Shown piece by piece: positions 34,701-48,400 of a stretch of 64,000 bases of DNA; the stretch's first letter is position 1, and every line of letters begins with the position of its first letter. This stretch comes from Leucaena leucocephala. Lineage: Eukaryota; Streptophyta; Magnoliopsida; Fabales; Fabaceae. Both the position numbers and the translations under genes were made by a program. Below the pieces are notes generated by a model that searched no databases, was not told the origin of the DNA, and saw only the letters and a list, made by a program, of their open reading frames with translations. The stretch spans positions 15,889,891-15,953,890 of the forward strand of contig CM073544.1 of NCBI GenBank assembly GCA_037074615.1, read 5' to 3'.

Positions 34701-36223
34701 TTTCTTTTTCTTTTATTATTTGTCGTCAATAAAGACAGAAAAAAGGCACAGCCTATATTATTATTACTAAATGGGATATGGTTGTGGTCTATCCAATGTA
34801 TAAAGTACTGAACCGGACAAGCCAGACAAAAAACTGGTTATTGGTCCAAATTCGGACAACGGTGTGACTCGCCCCAAAAGAGAATTGGTCAAGTATTGGT
34901 GGAACCTTGTCATGAAGTAGTCAAAATTGGTGGTTCAATTGGTTGATTTTTTTTTTTAATTTTTAATAATTTAAATTATGTTTGTAAGTTATGATTTATT
35001 CATCATAACATACCTAATCAGCATTGGGAAATGAATACTAGTGGGCAAATGGTCAAGAAATATGTGTGTGTATTATAAAATTATAAATTATAAAATAAGT
35101 ATATACCTCATAGTATAAATCTCAAAACTACTGCATTTTTGTTCTTTAAATTATAAAATATTAAAATTTTAAATTATACTTTTCTTCTTATCTTCACACA
35201 CTTTTTTGATAAAAAAAATTGTTTTTTATATTGGAAATCAAGTTTTAATTTATTTTTACAAGTAACTAATTCTGCAAACATCATCAAGACCAGTATGATT
35301 ACTTTATATCTTGTTCAAATTTTGGTTTGCCAGATTTGTTCACAAGATTCATATAGTTTTGCGTGTTATGTGGCATGTGCACTTTTTAGAAGGAGGCAAA
35401 TTCTTGGAAAACTAATTAGAAAAACATGTATTAGGTTAAGTAGGACAGCCTGGTTGATTTAAGATATCTCCAGAGTATTAATTGTTTTTGACCTTGCCTA
35501 CAGTTGTGGAAAGCCACTCCTACATTAACCCATACGCCGGAGTCAGATATGCGATCTGGGGGATTTCCATGGTGGTGGAACTGGTTGGAAAGGCAGGTGC
35601 CCGCAGCAAAACCACAAGGAAGCCAAGTCTTCAAGAATTTTCAACTCACACCTCCCAGACCATATTCTGAACAGAAGACTAGTCCACAACCTGCCTCAAG
35701 CACCCATAAGCAGCACCGCTATGGGTTTGATAATATGGATGCAGCCACACCAAAATCCACTAAATCAGCTGTAGGGTCATCAGCAAAACCAGCAAGAACC
35801 CCGCAAGCAAACAGCTCGAGCTTGCCAAAGTATTCGAGAGCAAGGGTGGGGGGAACTGATTCACCTTTTGATGTGCCACTCAAGGATGATGATAGCCTCA
35901 CAAGCTGCCCACCATTTTCAGTACCGAACTACATGGCTCCAACCCTATCTGCCAAGGCCAAAGTACGGGCTAGTAGTAATGTAAGAGAGAGTTTTCCTGG
36001 GACTCCAAGCTCTGAATCAAAGAGGCGACTTTCATTTCCTCTTTCGCAAGGAATTGGATCCTTTAAATGGACAAAAGGGTCCTTGTTCTCAAGCAAGGAT
36101 CCTAGGTCTCAAAGGATGTTAGATAAGAACCAGTCACTTCAATCTTTAGGAAACTTGAGTGTGGATTCAACCGTGTCTTTACCCGCAGGGGTTGGAAGGA
36201 AACCGTTTAACAGATTTGTGTGA
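31753..36223 (+). CDS. IQD14: IQ67-domain calmodulin-binding protein (IQD13/IQD14-like)
   Basis: Five coding exons: 31753-31827, 32740-33114, 33750-33989, 34512-34643 and 35504-36223, all phase 0, giving 513 residues. It starts MGKKGSWFSAIKRVF, typical of IQD proteins. The Pro/Ser-rich stretch at about 85-130 precedes the IQ67 domain at about 137-203 (ATKIQSAYRGYM, then ARRSFRVLKGLVRLQGVVRG). An intron falls after the RGYM of the first IQ motif, the conserved phase-0 position of the family. The C-terminal third has FPWWWNWLERQ and a Ser-rich basic tail. IQD proteins bind calmodulin and associate with microtubules. Arabidopsis IQD13 acts in secondary wall patterning. Length and layout are normal, and no break was seen. 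Confidence 0.95.
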
Positions 36224-37484
36224 TTTTCATTTTGTGGTGTATTCTTTTGACCGTTTCCCTCCCTTATTTGTCCACGGTGTTGTTATGAGTTATATTATGA
36301 TTTGAGTGTATGATGATAGTTTGATAAAAATGATACATTTGTAAACTAATAAAGAGAGATGATAGGAAGTGACGGTCTCGTTGTGATATATAGTATTTGG
36401 TTTTTATCGAATGGTACCACATTCAAAAATTCAATTTGGTTTGCCTTCAGTTTATTTGTAGTTCATGTGATTGCGAATTGTGATCCAACAAATCCAAGAG
36501 CCAGACCGGGTTGTTGGGATTCCTTGGGAATCCGAGGGTGGTGTTATAGAAGCGTTCAAATTAATTAGCTTGGGACTGAAGGTCTCCAAGGAACAGACAT
36601 ATGTGCTTACGTAAACTCGGCTCTTAAATTGCTGCTCTGACACCACGAGCGTTGTACAGGATGACATGACATACATACAAACAAAAGGTCATGCAAACGG
36701 CATATACAAACTTGAAAAGTACCACGTTAGGGAACAAACAAAATCATAAATGTGGCGTTGCCATTAATAATATGCTCGTAGAGCCACGTTTTTCTTCTTG
36801 GTCGAATTCACCGAGTGCTAGGTTCTGATGCCTTGGAGTTGACTTGCAATGCCGTCATATCACTAGCAACTTGGCCCACCGACTTCTCTCGCTGTACCCA
36901 TATTCCTCTGACGTTAAAATGACAATACTCTATCTTCAACAGAGTTAATTTGAACAATAAATAACTTAGTATCGTTTAAATAAGGTCTCGAATTTAATTT
37001 TTGGTATATACAGAAAATTCCTGTTGAGAGACTCACCTACCATAGCTAAGTGCACAGCATAAGTTAGATCTAGATATAATCAGATAAAACTCCGATAAAT
37101 TAAATGGACAACTAAAAAAATAAACAATACTCCATCTTTCCTAACGGTAGGATTTAGGTCTGTTTACCTTTACCCATGATTTCAAAAAATACTTCTATAT
37201 TATTACATATTTAGAACTCCTATTACGAATTTATTTAAAAATATTTTTAAAATTTAATCTAAATACCCTCTAATAAAAAATAATTTTTAATTTTAAATAT
37301 AATATCTAAATTTAATTTATTTTTTATATTTATTATTTTTTAAAATTAATTTATTTATAAATTGATATATGATATAATATTATTTGGTAATATTTTAAAA
37401 AAATATATCATATGTTTTAATTAATTTTATTAATTTATTTAAATTATATAAATAATTGTTACACTAGAGACCCGAAGAGTAGGA
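36224..37484. other. 3' flank of the IQD gene and AT-rich spacer
   Basis: 3' UTR, then AT-rich DNA with no coding signal. It ends at the target duplication of the next SINE. Confidence 0.4.
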
Positions 37485-37672
37485 TTTTTTTTGTTGCCCA
37501 CCCGATTCACCGGAGTTTTGCCTCGACTATATCCGGATTCGACCCGCGTCGCGCACCTGGCTATGATGGGTGAGTCTCCCAACGAGAATTTTTTGCGTAT
37601 GCCAAGGCTCGAACTCGAGACCTCGCTTAAGCGATACCGAGTCGCTTACCACTCGGACTAACCCCCATTGGT
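37485..37672 (-). mobile_element. SINE family A with perfect 13-bp target duplication
   Basis: Full-length minus-strand copy: box A-like 'tagtccgagtggtaagcg', box B 'gagttcgagcct', tail 'gggcaacaaaaaaaat'. Perfect flanks 'ccgaagagtagga' lie at 37472-37484 and 37673-37685. It sits about 390 bp upstream of the desaturase start codon. Confidence 0.9.
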
Positions 37673-37907
37673 CCGAAGAGTAGGAAATAATTCGACTAGA
37701 GTTACCAGACGCAGATAACGTTGATTTGGATCTAAACGAGTCTACGTCCATTCGTGAATCACGACCCTCTTCATTATTAGGAAAAAAGGGTGATTTTTCT
37801 TTCTTCTTTGATCTTATCGAAATCTGGTCGGCATTAATGAAATCTACCTGAATTTTCAAAAAAATTATATATTTAATCTAAAAATACGAAAATGGAACAT
37901 GGAAATG

Positions 37908-37927
37908 TGGGCCTGGGGGGTTGGGCC
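37908..37927 (+). promoter_or_regulatory. Paired TGGGCC (site II) elements upstream of the desaturase gene
   Basis: Two TGGGCC hexamers at 37908-37913 and 37922-37927, about 140-160 bp before the ATG. Paired site II elements are typical of TCP-regulated plant promoters. No clear TATA box was seen nearby. Confidence 0.45.
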
Positions 37928-38064
37928 AGGCCAGCTGCCCAGAAGAAGCTAGTAAGAAAGAAGACTCGAATATGCTATGTAAGGCTGTCCGTGGTGAAGG
38001 TGGGGGTGACAAGAGCAAGGCGAGGAAAGTAAAGCGGAGAGGAGAGCATCACACGACAGCAAGA

Positions 38065-40986
38065 ATGGCTCTGAAACCCAGCCCTCTGTCTTGCCGATCT
38101 CCCAAGTTCAATCTCTCTTCCTTTGCCCTCCCTCAGATGGCTACCTTCAGATCTCCCCGTTTCATCATGGCCTCCACCCTTCGTTCTGGTTCCAAGTCAG
38201 TTCTCCTCTCTTTCGATCTCTCTTTTCTTTTCCTTTTTCATCTCTTCTTTTTCTATTCATTCCTACATGCATCTCTTCTCCTTTCCATTTTCATTAATTA
38301 TTACTCTCTTTTCTTCCTTCTCCTCTCCTTCTTTCCTTTTAGCTTGCAAATCTAAGCCTCATTTCATTGCCTAATATTTCATGATCCTGCCCCTTACCCT
38401 TGTTTGATGTGCTTTTGATAGCAGGCCTACTCATTCTTAGTCGTCCCTTAGTACTAACTATTGGTATTTCCGTTTAAGGAGCCTTGGTCTATAGAGATGT
38501 TAGACTGATACCCCTGGAGTATCATTCAATCTCTTCCTAGTTTCATTTTTCAATCTTTTGGTTGTTAATTGGATGGTTGGGGTGGTTCGATCGTTGTCCC
38601 TCATTTTTCTATTTTCTTGTGATTAGTAGTTTTGATACGTGTCTTGGCGTTTTTCTTTTCTTGGGTTGGTGAGGATTAGGAGTAGCTGAGACGCATATAA
38701 TAATAACGATGAAGTTTCAATTATCTCTTTTACACTCTTAATTCTTGTATACTTATTTATCCCTTATGGACCGTCGGTGGTTAACACCTGAGGGAGCTAT
38801 AGGTTTCATTTCGACCCCAACTGGACCTCGGAATATTAGTTGCCCTGCTTGCTGGCAAAGTTTTCTCATTCCTGTATAGATTTATTTTCACGCCCCCCCT
38901 TCCCCACGGGCCCAAGTCCCCGAGAAATTGGCATGTGATTACTGGTCACTTTGGGAACTTATCCGTATCTATTGTTTCCCTTCTTATTTGAAACTTTATT
39001 TTACATATATTCACTAATTGATTTAGTATCTATTTTACATATCTTGTTCTGTAAATTATGTATATATGATTTTGATGAATACTATGATAGATTGTGCTAA
39101 ACTTGTTGGATGTCAACGTAAATTGTATGTAAGTTGTAACACCAATAAAATTCATTGTATTAGAATTGGTTAGCAAGTACATTGAGATTAGGTTACCCAT
39201 TATTTTAGGTTTATATAGTTTATTATGCTAGATATAGATAACAAGATTGGATGAAATGCCATGTGGTGGTTGATTTTGGTTGATCCTTTTAAGTAAATTT
39301 TTGAGTGAGACATGAAGTGGTTTGCTGGAGTTGCAATTTCTGAAAACCATCCTTTTTATACAATATAAAATCGTTCTTGTTTTTTTTTTAGAAAAAATAG
39401 TTAGAGTTAATGAATTGTGGTCTTTATGTTGTTGCAATGAAAAATCTGGTTTATGCTTTAAAATGTGTCAGCTTACAAATCGTCATATAATTGTTCTGAA
39501 AAATCATCTAAATTCATTTTGGAGGGAGGTTGAAAATCTCAAGAAGCCTTTCATGCCTCCCAGAGAAGTGCATATCCAAGTAACCCATTCTATGCCACCC
39601 CAGAAGATTGAGATTTTCAAATCTTTGGAGGCTTGGGCTGAAGAGAACATCTTGGTTCACCTTAAGCCTGTGGAAAAATGTTGGCAACCACAAGATTTTC
39701 TGCCAGAACCTTCATCAGATGGTTTTGATGAGCAAGTAAAGGAACTGAGAGAGAGAGCAAAGGAGATTCCCGATGATTATTTTGTTGTTCTGGTTGGAGA
39801 TATGGTCACAGAAGAAGCTCTGCCAACTTACCAGACAATGCTTAATACCTTGGATGGAGTTCGTGATGAAACAGGTGCCAGCCTTACTTCCTGGGCAGTT
39901 TGGACAAGGGCGTGGACTGCTGAAGAAAATAGACATGGTGACCTTCTCAACAAGTATCTTTACCTGTCTGGACGAGTTGACATGAGGCAAATTGAAAAGA
40001 CAATCCAATATCTAATTGGATCTGGAATGGTAAGATCATGTGCTACATAAGATATATAGTGGCTCATCGCATTGACCCTTTTTTAGTCAGTCTATTGTTA
40101 GAGAATAAAGCAGCCGTGCTATGTCAAAGAAACTCTTGCATCCACATACACCTGCATCTGCATATATTAATGTGCTTGCAGATTCACATATACTTGCATG
40201 TTTATAAAAGAGATATTGACTTGAGGACATCTTCCTCACTTCTTGGGTTGGCCCCAACTCAAAAGGACCATTTGCAAAAAAAAAAAAAAAAAACCATTAT
40301 ATGGTTCAGAGTTCAGAGTATAGTTGAATTTTAAATTCATGATCCACTGAGGATATTTTTGTAATTGCTGCACTTGCCATATTTCTGTTGAATTTCATTA
40401 TTTTTCAATTGATGTCCATGAATAGGATCCTCGGACTGAGAACAGCCCCTACCTTGGGTTCATTTACACTTCATTTCAAGAGAGAGCAACGTTTATATCC
40501 CATGGAAACACCGCCAGGCTTGCTAAGGAGCATGGTGATATTAAGTTGGCTCAGATATGTGGCACAATTGCATCAGATGAAAAGCGCCATGAGACTGCCT
40601 ATACAAAGATAGTGGAAAAGCTATTTGAGATAGATCCTGATGGAACAGTATTGGCATTTGCTGACATGATGAGGAAGAAAATAACAATGCCAGCTCACTT
40701 GATGTATGATGGCCGTGATGACAACCTGTTTGAGCACTATTCTGCTGTTGCCCAGCGGATTGGGGTCTACACTGCCAAGGACTATGCTGATATACTTGAG
40801 TTTCTGGTAGGCAGGTGGAAGGTGGAGAGCCTAACTGGACTATCAGGTGAGGGGATGAAGGCTCAGGATTTTATTTGTGGGCTACCAGCAAGGATCAGGA
40901 GGCTGGAGGAGAGAGCTCAAGGAAAAGCCAAGCAAATGCCAAGCCTTCGATTTAGTTGGATATATGATAGGGAAGTACAACTTTGA
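38065..40986 (+). CDS. FAB2: Stearoyl-[acyl-carrier-protein] 9-desaturase, chloroplastic
   Basis: Three exons: 38065-38195, 39525-40029 and 40426-40986, with consistent frames, giving 398 residues (usual 390-401). Exon 1 (43 codons, MALKPSPLS start, Ser/Arg-rich) is the plastid transit peptide and is followed by a 1.3-kb intron. The mature enzyme starts near EVENLKKPFMPPREV. Both di-iron motifs are present: EENRHG at residues 177-182 and DEKRHE at 263-268, with the WTAEENRHGDLLNKYLYL context unchanged. The C-terminus ends FSWIYDREVQL, as in the family. It introduces the delta-9 double bond into stearoyl-ACP in the plastid stroma using ferredoxin and O2, making oleoyl-ACP. The Arabidopsis counterpart is FAB2/SSI2. 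The gene looks intact. Confidence 0.97.
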
Positions 40987-42407
40987 GTACATTAAAGAGC
41001 GTCATGTTCATTCTCTGGCACCTGCACTGCTGTTCTGAGAAATGCTGGAACATGTGAAAGCAACCAGTTTGCCGTTTCTTTTCGTTTTGTATGTTATCTT
41101 TCAGCGTAAGGTGAATTTGGGATTTGGTGGCTTACGTGGTTCACTTGTTAAGCAGGTAGGGCTAGTTGTAGTATTAGCTAATGCCTTCTTTATTATGTTA
41201 GTGTGATCCAAGCAAACGTTCTTTCTACCAATTTTGAAGATTAAGAAATGGTTTCTTAAAAAGCTGAGAAATGCTCTTTTTTTTTTTGGCTCAATATAAA
41301 AACAAAAGCCACAAGTTGATACTAGTCTGCTAAATAATGAACATCAATATGAAATTTTAAATAAAATAAAAACTAGACTAAATTATATTTATTTGATTTT
41401 TAACAATCCCTTACGGTCTTATGTGCTGTAGTAAGGGCGTTTGTCTTGGAAATTAAAATGTGAGAGCTATTGTTTTCCAGATCAAATGAATGGCAGGTTT
41501 ACTTCTTGAATTCTCCCACTTAGTTATTGAAAATGTGATATTCTGTAAATTAATGCATTAAAATGTTTTAAGTTTGAACCTCCCACCCTTGACCGTATGA
41601 ACTATAAAATGATAATTTTGGTGTAACTAGGGCCCGTTTGATTCTTTACAAGGAAAGCATGGCAGATCCCATCCCCATTACATGTACGTTCCGTTTCCTT
41701 TTTTCCATTGCCATGGTAATCGGGATTGCACATTTTATGGCAATATGAGCACCATCCTTCATATTACAAAATTATCCTGATCTCCCTCGTCGTGCTCGCA
41801 CATCTCCATCTTCAACCCACCTTAATCGACCTCCGAAACTCATTCTCCCGCAACGTTATCGACCTTCCTCCCACAACCTTCAACTTCATCAACCGCCACC
41901 CACCCTCCGGCGAACACCTCAATCTGCAACGTTCACGCATTCCCTCAGAGGCATATGCTCCTCCCTTGTGGTCGGCGAACTCCACCATTAGCGACGTTCA
42001 AGCATTCCCTCCTCATTCGTCGACCTCAGCGTTCACTCGTTTGAGATGCTCATCACATATCTGGTTCGTTATCAACATAGATGACCTCATCCGTAGCAAC
42101 GATCTGGTTCATTGTCTACACAAATCTAGTTCGCGAAGCATCCGCGCGGGTTGGGTTGGATGCGGATTGGTATTGTACCAACTAGAGCGCCTAGGCTACG
42201 AACCGGCTAAATTTTTTTTAATTTTTTTATAATATATTAAATTTAAAATAATAATAATAAATTTTAAATAAAATAATAATGAAATTAATGAAAAGGCTAA
42301 CTAACCAACCCAACTGGGGTAGACTCGCACAAAAATAGGTCTGTATTTTATCAATTTAACCCGTTATTTTTTTGATAGGTTGACCCGCATATTATCAACT
42401 CTACTTC
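40987..42407. other. 3' flank of the desaturase gene and unassigned repeat-like DNA
   Basis: About 250 bp of 3' UTR, then AT-rich DNA. 'gggcccgtttgattc' at about 41631 looks like the end of a MITE or other DNA element, but I did not find its partner end. The GC-richer stretch at 41740-42190 has an open frame with no recognised domain. Confidence 0.35.
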
Positions 42408-42596
42408 TACCAACGGGGTTGGTCTGAATGGTAAGCGGCTCGGTATCACTTAAACGAGGTCTCGAGTTCGAGCCTTGGCGAATGCAAAAAATTTCCGTTG
42501 GGAGACTCACCCACCACAGCCAGGTGCGGGACGCGGGTCGAATCCGGATGTAGTCAGGGCAAAGCTCCGATGAACCGGGTGGGCAACCAAAAAAAA
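42408..42596 (+). mobile_element. SINE family A with perfect 14-bp target duplication
   Basis: Plus-strand copy: 'ggtctgaatggtaagcggct' head, box B 'gagttcgagcct', 'gggtcgaatccggatgtag' body, tail 'gggcaaccaaaaaaaa'. Perfect flanks 'atcaactctacttc' lie at 42394-42407 and 42597-42610. Confidence 0.9.
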
Positions 42597-42878
42597 ATCA
42601 ACTCTACTTCCCGGCGCTGTGCCAAAAAAACAAAATACAAGAATTGATAGTGAAAGATTGTTTCTGACATCTGAACTTGCGTTGATTCATGATGATTATG
42701 GAAGAATTTGTGGATTAATGCTTATTCATACTGTATTTGATGAATTTTGGAAAACTCAACTTTTAAAGAGTAAATAGTCGGGGTTTCAATATATCACATT
42801 AATTTTGGAAAATAAATTGCATTATTAATAGTATGATTTATTAAAAAATTATATTAATATTAAGAGTTATTATTATTA

Positions 42879-43575
42879 TTATTGGTCTATATGATTTGTT
42901 CAAATTTTAGTTTAATCTTATAGTTTTAAATTATAATTTTTTTATTTTTATAATTTTTTCCGTCTAAAACAGATAAAAATTTATATGAGCTTAACGATGC
43001 TAACATGAAAACTAAAGCTTATTAAAAATATAAGGATAATATGAAAAAAAAAATCCTAAATTTTATTTTTTTAAGGAAAGATTAAGGGAAAATTGGTACT
43101 TTTAGATCCGTTAGGTTATCCCCTACCACTAGCTAGTAAGTTCCAAAAATGGTCCTTTAAGTTCTTTCAAACGTTGCCACACACAAGGACACACACGCAC
43201 ACCAGACACCATAGCAACCCAAGTATCTCAACGATTAAAGAAAGACCTGAGGGTATTATAATGTTGGACAGACCTGAACGAAATTGGGGTTTTTTTTTTC
43301 TATATTCTTAATAAATTTTAGTTTTGGTTCTTATATTTTAGACGAAAAAACTAGGGACTAACATTTTAAAATTATATTAATAGTTTAAAATTATATTTTA
43401 GTCTATATTTTCAAATTATATTTTAACATTTTAAAATTATTTTATTGGGGGTATTATAAAATTATATGAACTAACGTTTTAGACGAAAAAATTATAGAGA
43501 CAAAAAATTATAATTTAAAACTACACAAGCTAAAACTAAAATGTAATTAAACTATGAGGACTAACAATAATATTC
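42879..43575. mobile_element. Non-autonomous DNA element with ~95-bp terminal inverted repeats
   Basis: The left arm (about 42880-42972: 'gttttaaattataatttttt', ending 'cgtctaaaac') is mirrored at about 43470-43573 ('gttttagacgaaaaaattat', then 'aaattataatttaaaactac'). Similarity is roughly 80% by eye. Between them lies ~500 bp of AT-rich DNA with further inverted copies of 'tttagacgaaaaaact'. No transposase sequence. Confidence 0.6.
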
Positions 43576-44058
43576 ACCCTAATATTAATACCGAATGCTT
43601 CGTCCACATACATAATTCATGGAAGCATATGCCTATAAAAGATATTTTTAAGGTTAAAATATAAATTTGTCTAAATTTTTTTTGCTTAAGAGTAATGTTA
43701 TCCTATTTTTTTTTTAAGTTTAATGTCACCCAAAAAGTATCAAAATATAATAATATTACCCTAACCTATTAAAAAACCAATATTAACTATTAACATTTTG
43801 AAGTATAAGGGGCAATATTGTTCTATACACTTCTTAAACAATCTTGAATCCAAAACAACTTCAGAAATAATATTTCTCCTGAGTAAAAACTCATAGCTTG
43901 CTCCTTAACCAATTTTTAACCTACTAGTATAATTACTATAATATATTTTTTCGATCTTTAATATATGAGTTAATTAATTTTTTAAATAAATTAAATAAAT
44001 TAATTAATTATGACTGATATGAGAGTTAGTGCATATTTTGATAAATATGTAACCTAGA

Positions 44059-44714
44059 TTTTAAAAGGATTTTTAGCTCAAACCTTAGCTTACAAAAATT
44101 TTAAAACAAATTACCATAATTGTCTAAAAGGGTTTCTGGACTAAACTATAATTTAAAACCATAATTTTAGATAAATTACTGAGAATAGCTTCTAGCATAG
44201 TAAAAGAACTAATAGATTACCTAATTATTATTTTACCCCTATTTTCTCTCTATCTTCTCTTCTCCCTCTTCTATCTCTTCCCTTCTCTCTTTTGCTCTTC
44301 TCATCACCGACTGTGTGCCTCTGCCATGTCCATTTTTGCCGTGTGCCGTGGTTCGCTCTGTCGTGGGTCACTCCATCTACCGTTGCCATCGCTAGACTTT
44401 CGCAGAAGAGGAGGAAGAAAATCTACGCTGAAATTTTTGTGAACAAATTGCCGTGGGTCGTCTCTTCTTCCTTTATTGCTGGTCGTCCTCCTCCATCTTC
44501 CTCCGTCAGTGGTAGAAGAGAGAAAGGAGAGAGAGAGAAAATTGATTATTCTTTTTATAAAATCATACCCGTTATGATAATTTACCAATATCAAAAAAAA
44601 TTCTGATAATAATTATTCAAACGCTTATTTATTTAAAATTACTTTTTTTTCATAAACTCTTTTCCAAAAGCTATTTTTTAAAAGCTGTCCAAAAATCTAT
44701 TCAATCGAGCCCTT
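44059..44714 (-). mobile_element. MITE with purine core (inverted copy), diverged
   Basis: In minus orientation: 'agggctcgattgaatagatt' end and the family module ('taaattatcataacgggtat'). A pyrimidine-rich (GA on the minus strand) core at about 44230-44300 and 44500-44550 is interrupted by about 200 bp of GC-rich DNA. It ends near 'aaaatccttttaaaatct'. It is more divergent than the other copies. Confidence 0.5.
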
Positions 44715-45474
44715 AGTTGACTAATTTAAATAGATTAAAGAGTATATTATATGATTTTATTTTAGGGATTGAATTTAATCATAATTAACTTATTTATTTA
44801 TCTTCTTTAATCTCTAAAAAAAGTCAACTAGATCTAGGTTAAGGGGAATATATTTATGATAATTACTAAATACTTGCAACATTCGAATAATAGTAGCTAA
44901 TAGATGAAACCCAAAGTCCAACAGTTTCATTTTTCATTTTCCCTCTCTCCGGCTTTAGCCTCCTGCTAACCTTCTCCACCCACATCTTCTACAAGACTTT
45001 TTCTTTAGCCTGATGGAGGCCATAAATAATCAAGACGGTATTGATGCGTTCAGTCTGTTCAATGCTAACTGGCTTTCACCCAAAATGAAAACATAAACAC
45101 AGACAAGCACAGCCATCCATCAATTAAGTTGGATGAAATTGATAAGGCGAGCCTAGTCCAGGAAATAAACTTCCAAGCACGCCCAGCTTGAATCTAGCTG
45201 AATATATGGTTCATGAACAGCAGATAGTTAACGTTTAGATTGTAGAGATCGAAGGGAAGAACACAACAGAATTATTCAATGCAGGAGGCATTGGAGGCAC
45301 GTGAGCAAGCTCACGTTACCAAATTACAACAAGGCATTCCACACGCCTTCACTTCTGGGTACTGTTTTTGCAGTTATTTTGTTACTGAAAGCTGACTTAG
45401 TATGGACAATCGCATGTCACACTATTGTCTCGTAAGCTTGACAACGTATGAGAGGGGTAAAATGCTAAATAGTA
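44715..45474. other. Spacer downstream of the OASTL gene
   Basis: Includes a short degenerate MITE-like stretch at about 44715-44860 ('gttgactaatttaaatagat' and its complement) and probable OASTL 3' UTR. No gene seen. Confidence 0.4.
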
Positions 45475-48400
45475 TCATGGCTCAGGCTCCATTTTCTCAC
45501 ATTCTTCTCGAATTGACTGGAAAAGAACAGAAGACAAATATCTTTCCCCAAAGCTTGGGAATACAACCTGCATATAATTACTAGTTTGAGTGCTTTGAAA
45601 TACAAATAGAAAATAGGGCAAAACTTAGGTCTATTTGCTTATGTCTATTACAACCAATTCTTCAATCAAATCTTAACACTTGGATTTTATTATTTAAAAA
45701 AATTACAACCCATTACATTTAAGTAAACGATGAAGTGAGGTAAAAAAAACAAAAGCCAAGTGTCAACACCATATTGGCCCCTGATCACCCTATGCCATAT
45801 AGAAGTATGATCCAAAATAAACCGCCAAAGCCTCTTAACTAGGGAGATGTTCTAGACACCAAGTTACCTAGACCAACCCCGCATCCTCCTTCAATCACCA
45901 AGACCCCTCCCAACTAACCAAGCGATCTTTACTCACGCCACCCCAAAACCACAAGTACCGCAAAATCTTCTCAAGACTTTCCTAAAATCTCAACGCCTCT
46001 TAATCTTTACCTTTTCCCAAAATCTAAGTCTCTTAACATATATAATCTAAAATGTTGGAACTTGTATTAGAAGCAAGCGGATAAGTAAATAACATCATAC
46101 ACCTACAGAGCAGAAATATATAGGTGTCCCTAGAATTTGGACATAAGGTAAGATTGTTAAGAACTAAGTAAAAGAAAGTTGTGTCATCTCAAACTTAAAT
46201 GGCAAGAAGAAAATTCAGAATGATCCATGGTGACTAAATTAGTCCATCTGACATTAAAGTTGGCTTAAGTAATCTATATGCTGTTTTACCAAATGAGGCA
46301 AAGACATCCTGCAGCAGGTAGATTAAATTCCTTGGATCAGAAATAAAAAATTAAAAGCTTTTACAGGAAGAATAAGGCATACCGTAATAAGCTTTCCAGC
46401 ATTTTCAGGTCTCTTTCCAACCTTCAATGCTGCTGCTGCTGCAGCTCCAGAAGAAATTCCTACCTGATATCCAATTAAGGTGCATGTAAGAGCCAAATCA
46501 TACAGCAAATATATATAAACTCTAAATTTGGGCCAGATATTGCTATGTGGTAAGATTTTCAAATAGAAAGTTAATACAAGCTAAGAGAAAAAAATTATAT
46601 TTCCTTTCTAATTGGGAGTGAATGGATCACTTGATTCGGTGCCACAGCTAACAATTGATGCAAGGAGAGTGCAAAGAATGGAATTTGACAGCTTGACCAT
46701 ACTTTTGAAAAAATAGCAGAAGAAAAACAACAACAACAACAACAACAACAAAGCCTTTTCCCATTAAATGGGGTCGGCTACATGGATCATACGACTTACA
46801 ACTAATATTTAATTCCTAGGTCATTCCTATTGGACATAACTTTTTTTTTTTTTATAAAACCTGTCACCATTTTAAGAAACTCTAGCTCTCTCATGTAAGT
46901 GCATAGATATATGGAATGAATTCAAAGAAGAATTTAAAGAAACTCAATTATACAAACACTTGAAAAGGCAAACATAAGAACTAACCAACAAGCATTCACG
47001 GAGTGCTAATTGCTTTGCAGTTTCAACAGCTTCATCACTTGATGTCTGCCAAGTTCACAAGACTGGACGGTTAATTATGGAGTATTGACCAAGAAAATAT
47101 CAGCATGAAGTATTTATAGTGGTCGTCCTAATATTAGATTATATAAATTTGGCCCAAAAAAGGCAGCTTCAGATGTGGCATAGCAGTTGAGAATTGGGGT
47201 TTAAAATAAAACATATTAATTTAAATCTTCCCTTTTAGTAATCACTGATAACAACAAAAAACAATATGCCAGAGTATGAAAAAGGTTATTGGATGATACG
47301 CTGTAACCATGTTTTAGACATAGCACATGCTTATTTTTGCAGATCAGCCCCATGTTTCTCCATGGACTCTATTGTATTTATACTACTATTTTATTTAAAT
47401 TGAATGATTCTACTATCTTAATTATGATTGAGATTTGATAGGATTTAATCTTTGCCTTCCCTGGTTTATTGGGATTAGGATATCTCATAAGGCTTTGTGA
47501 TCACAAGCCAACATTCAGCTGTATCCTATTGGACCTCTCAGTAATACATCACTAGTGGAGGCTTAGCAGCATACTCACTGGGTTTTTTTTGGGTCACATA
47601 ATTCCACATGGCGTCCCAGCCAAGAATATTATCCTCCAATGATCAAATTCAAGTATGCTCTAAATTCCTATGGCAAACCAAGAGGAACACACTCCTCACC
47701 AGAATTTCATCTTTTTCAACTGCCAAGAACTCAAGCCTCAATCCCTCAAGTGCCCAGTGACCCATCCCCGATCATCATTACAGCCCATTGATTCAATGGG
47801 CAAAACTATCTTCAAACAGTCGTCTTTTCTAGCATCAAGCTGTTCGCGAAGGATAAAGGCAAGCATGCTATCTCATAGGCGCTACCAAGAAACCTGCTCA
47901 TGAAGATCCAATGCTAGAGGAGTGGGAGACAAACAATGGCATGGGGCAAGCATGGCTCACCAGTTCCATTACCATTGATAGTGGCAAAAACGTAATGCTC
48001 TAAACCCCTTACGTGAGCTTTGCGAAGCTGCAAGAGGGTCATTCTTATAGTTGAAAAACAAAGCTGCCATCTTGCACATTGGAGGAGTGTTATACAACCT
48101 AAATCAAGGGAATATGAACATCACTTAGTTGACAATGCTAAGGAGCAAGCTGGTTTTTATATGGTCAAGAATAAAGGGTTGAAGAAGAATAAAATTGCTT
48201 TTTTCATTTCCTAGTAATTCAATGTTATGGCATTATATGTTGGGCCATCCTAACCTGAGTACATGAGAAAATTGTATCCTTATTTATTCAATAAGGATTC
48301 TAGATCATCTGAATGCAACTTATGTCGATTATCATGGTATCTTATCTTGCTCATGAACATGCCTCCACTGAACTTTTCTCACTTGTTCACAGTGATATTT

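Noticed and set aside
41726..42232. 168-codon open frame on the plus strand downstream of the desaturase gene
   Set aside because: Composition and lack of any motif suggest repeat-derived DNA. It begins near a MITE-like 'gggcccgtttga' end.
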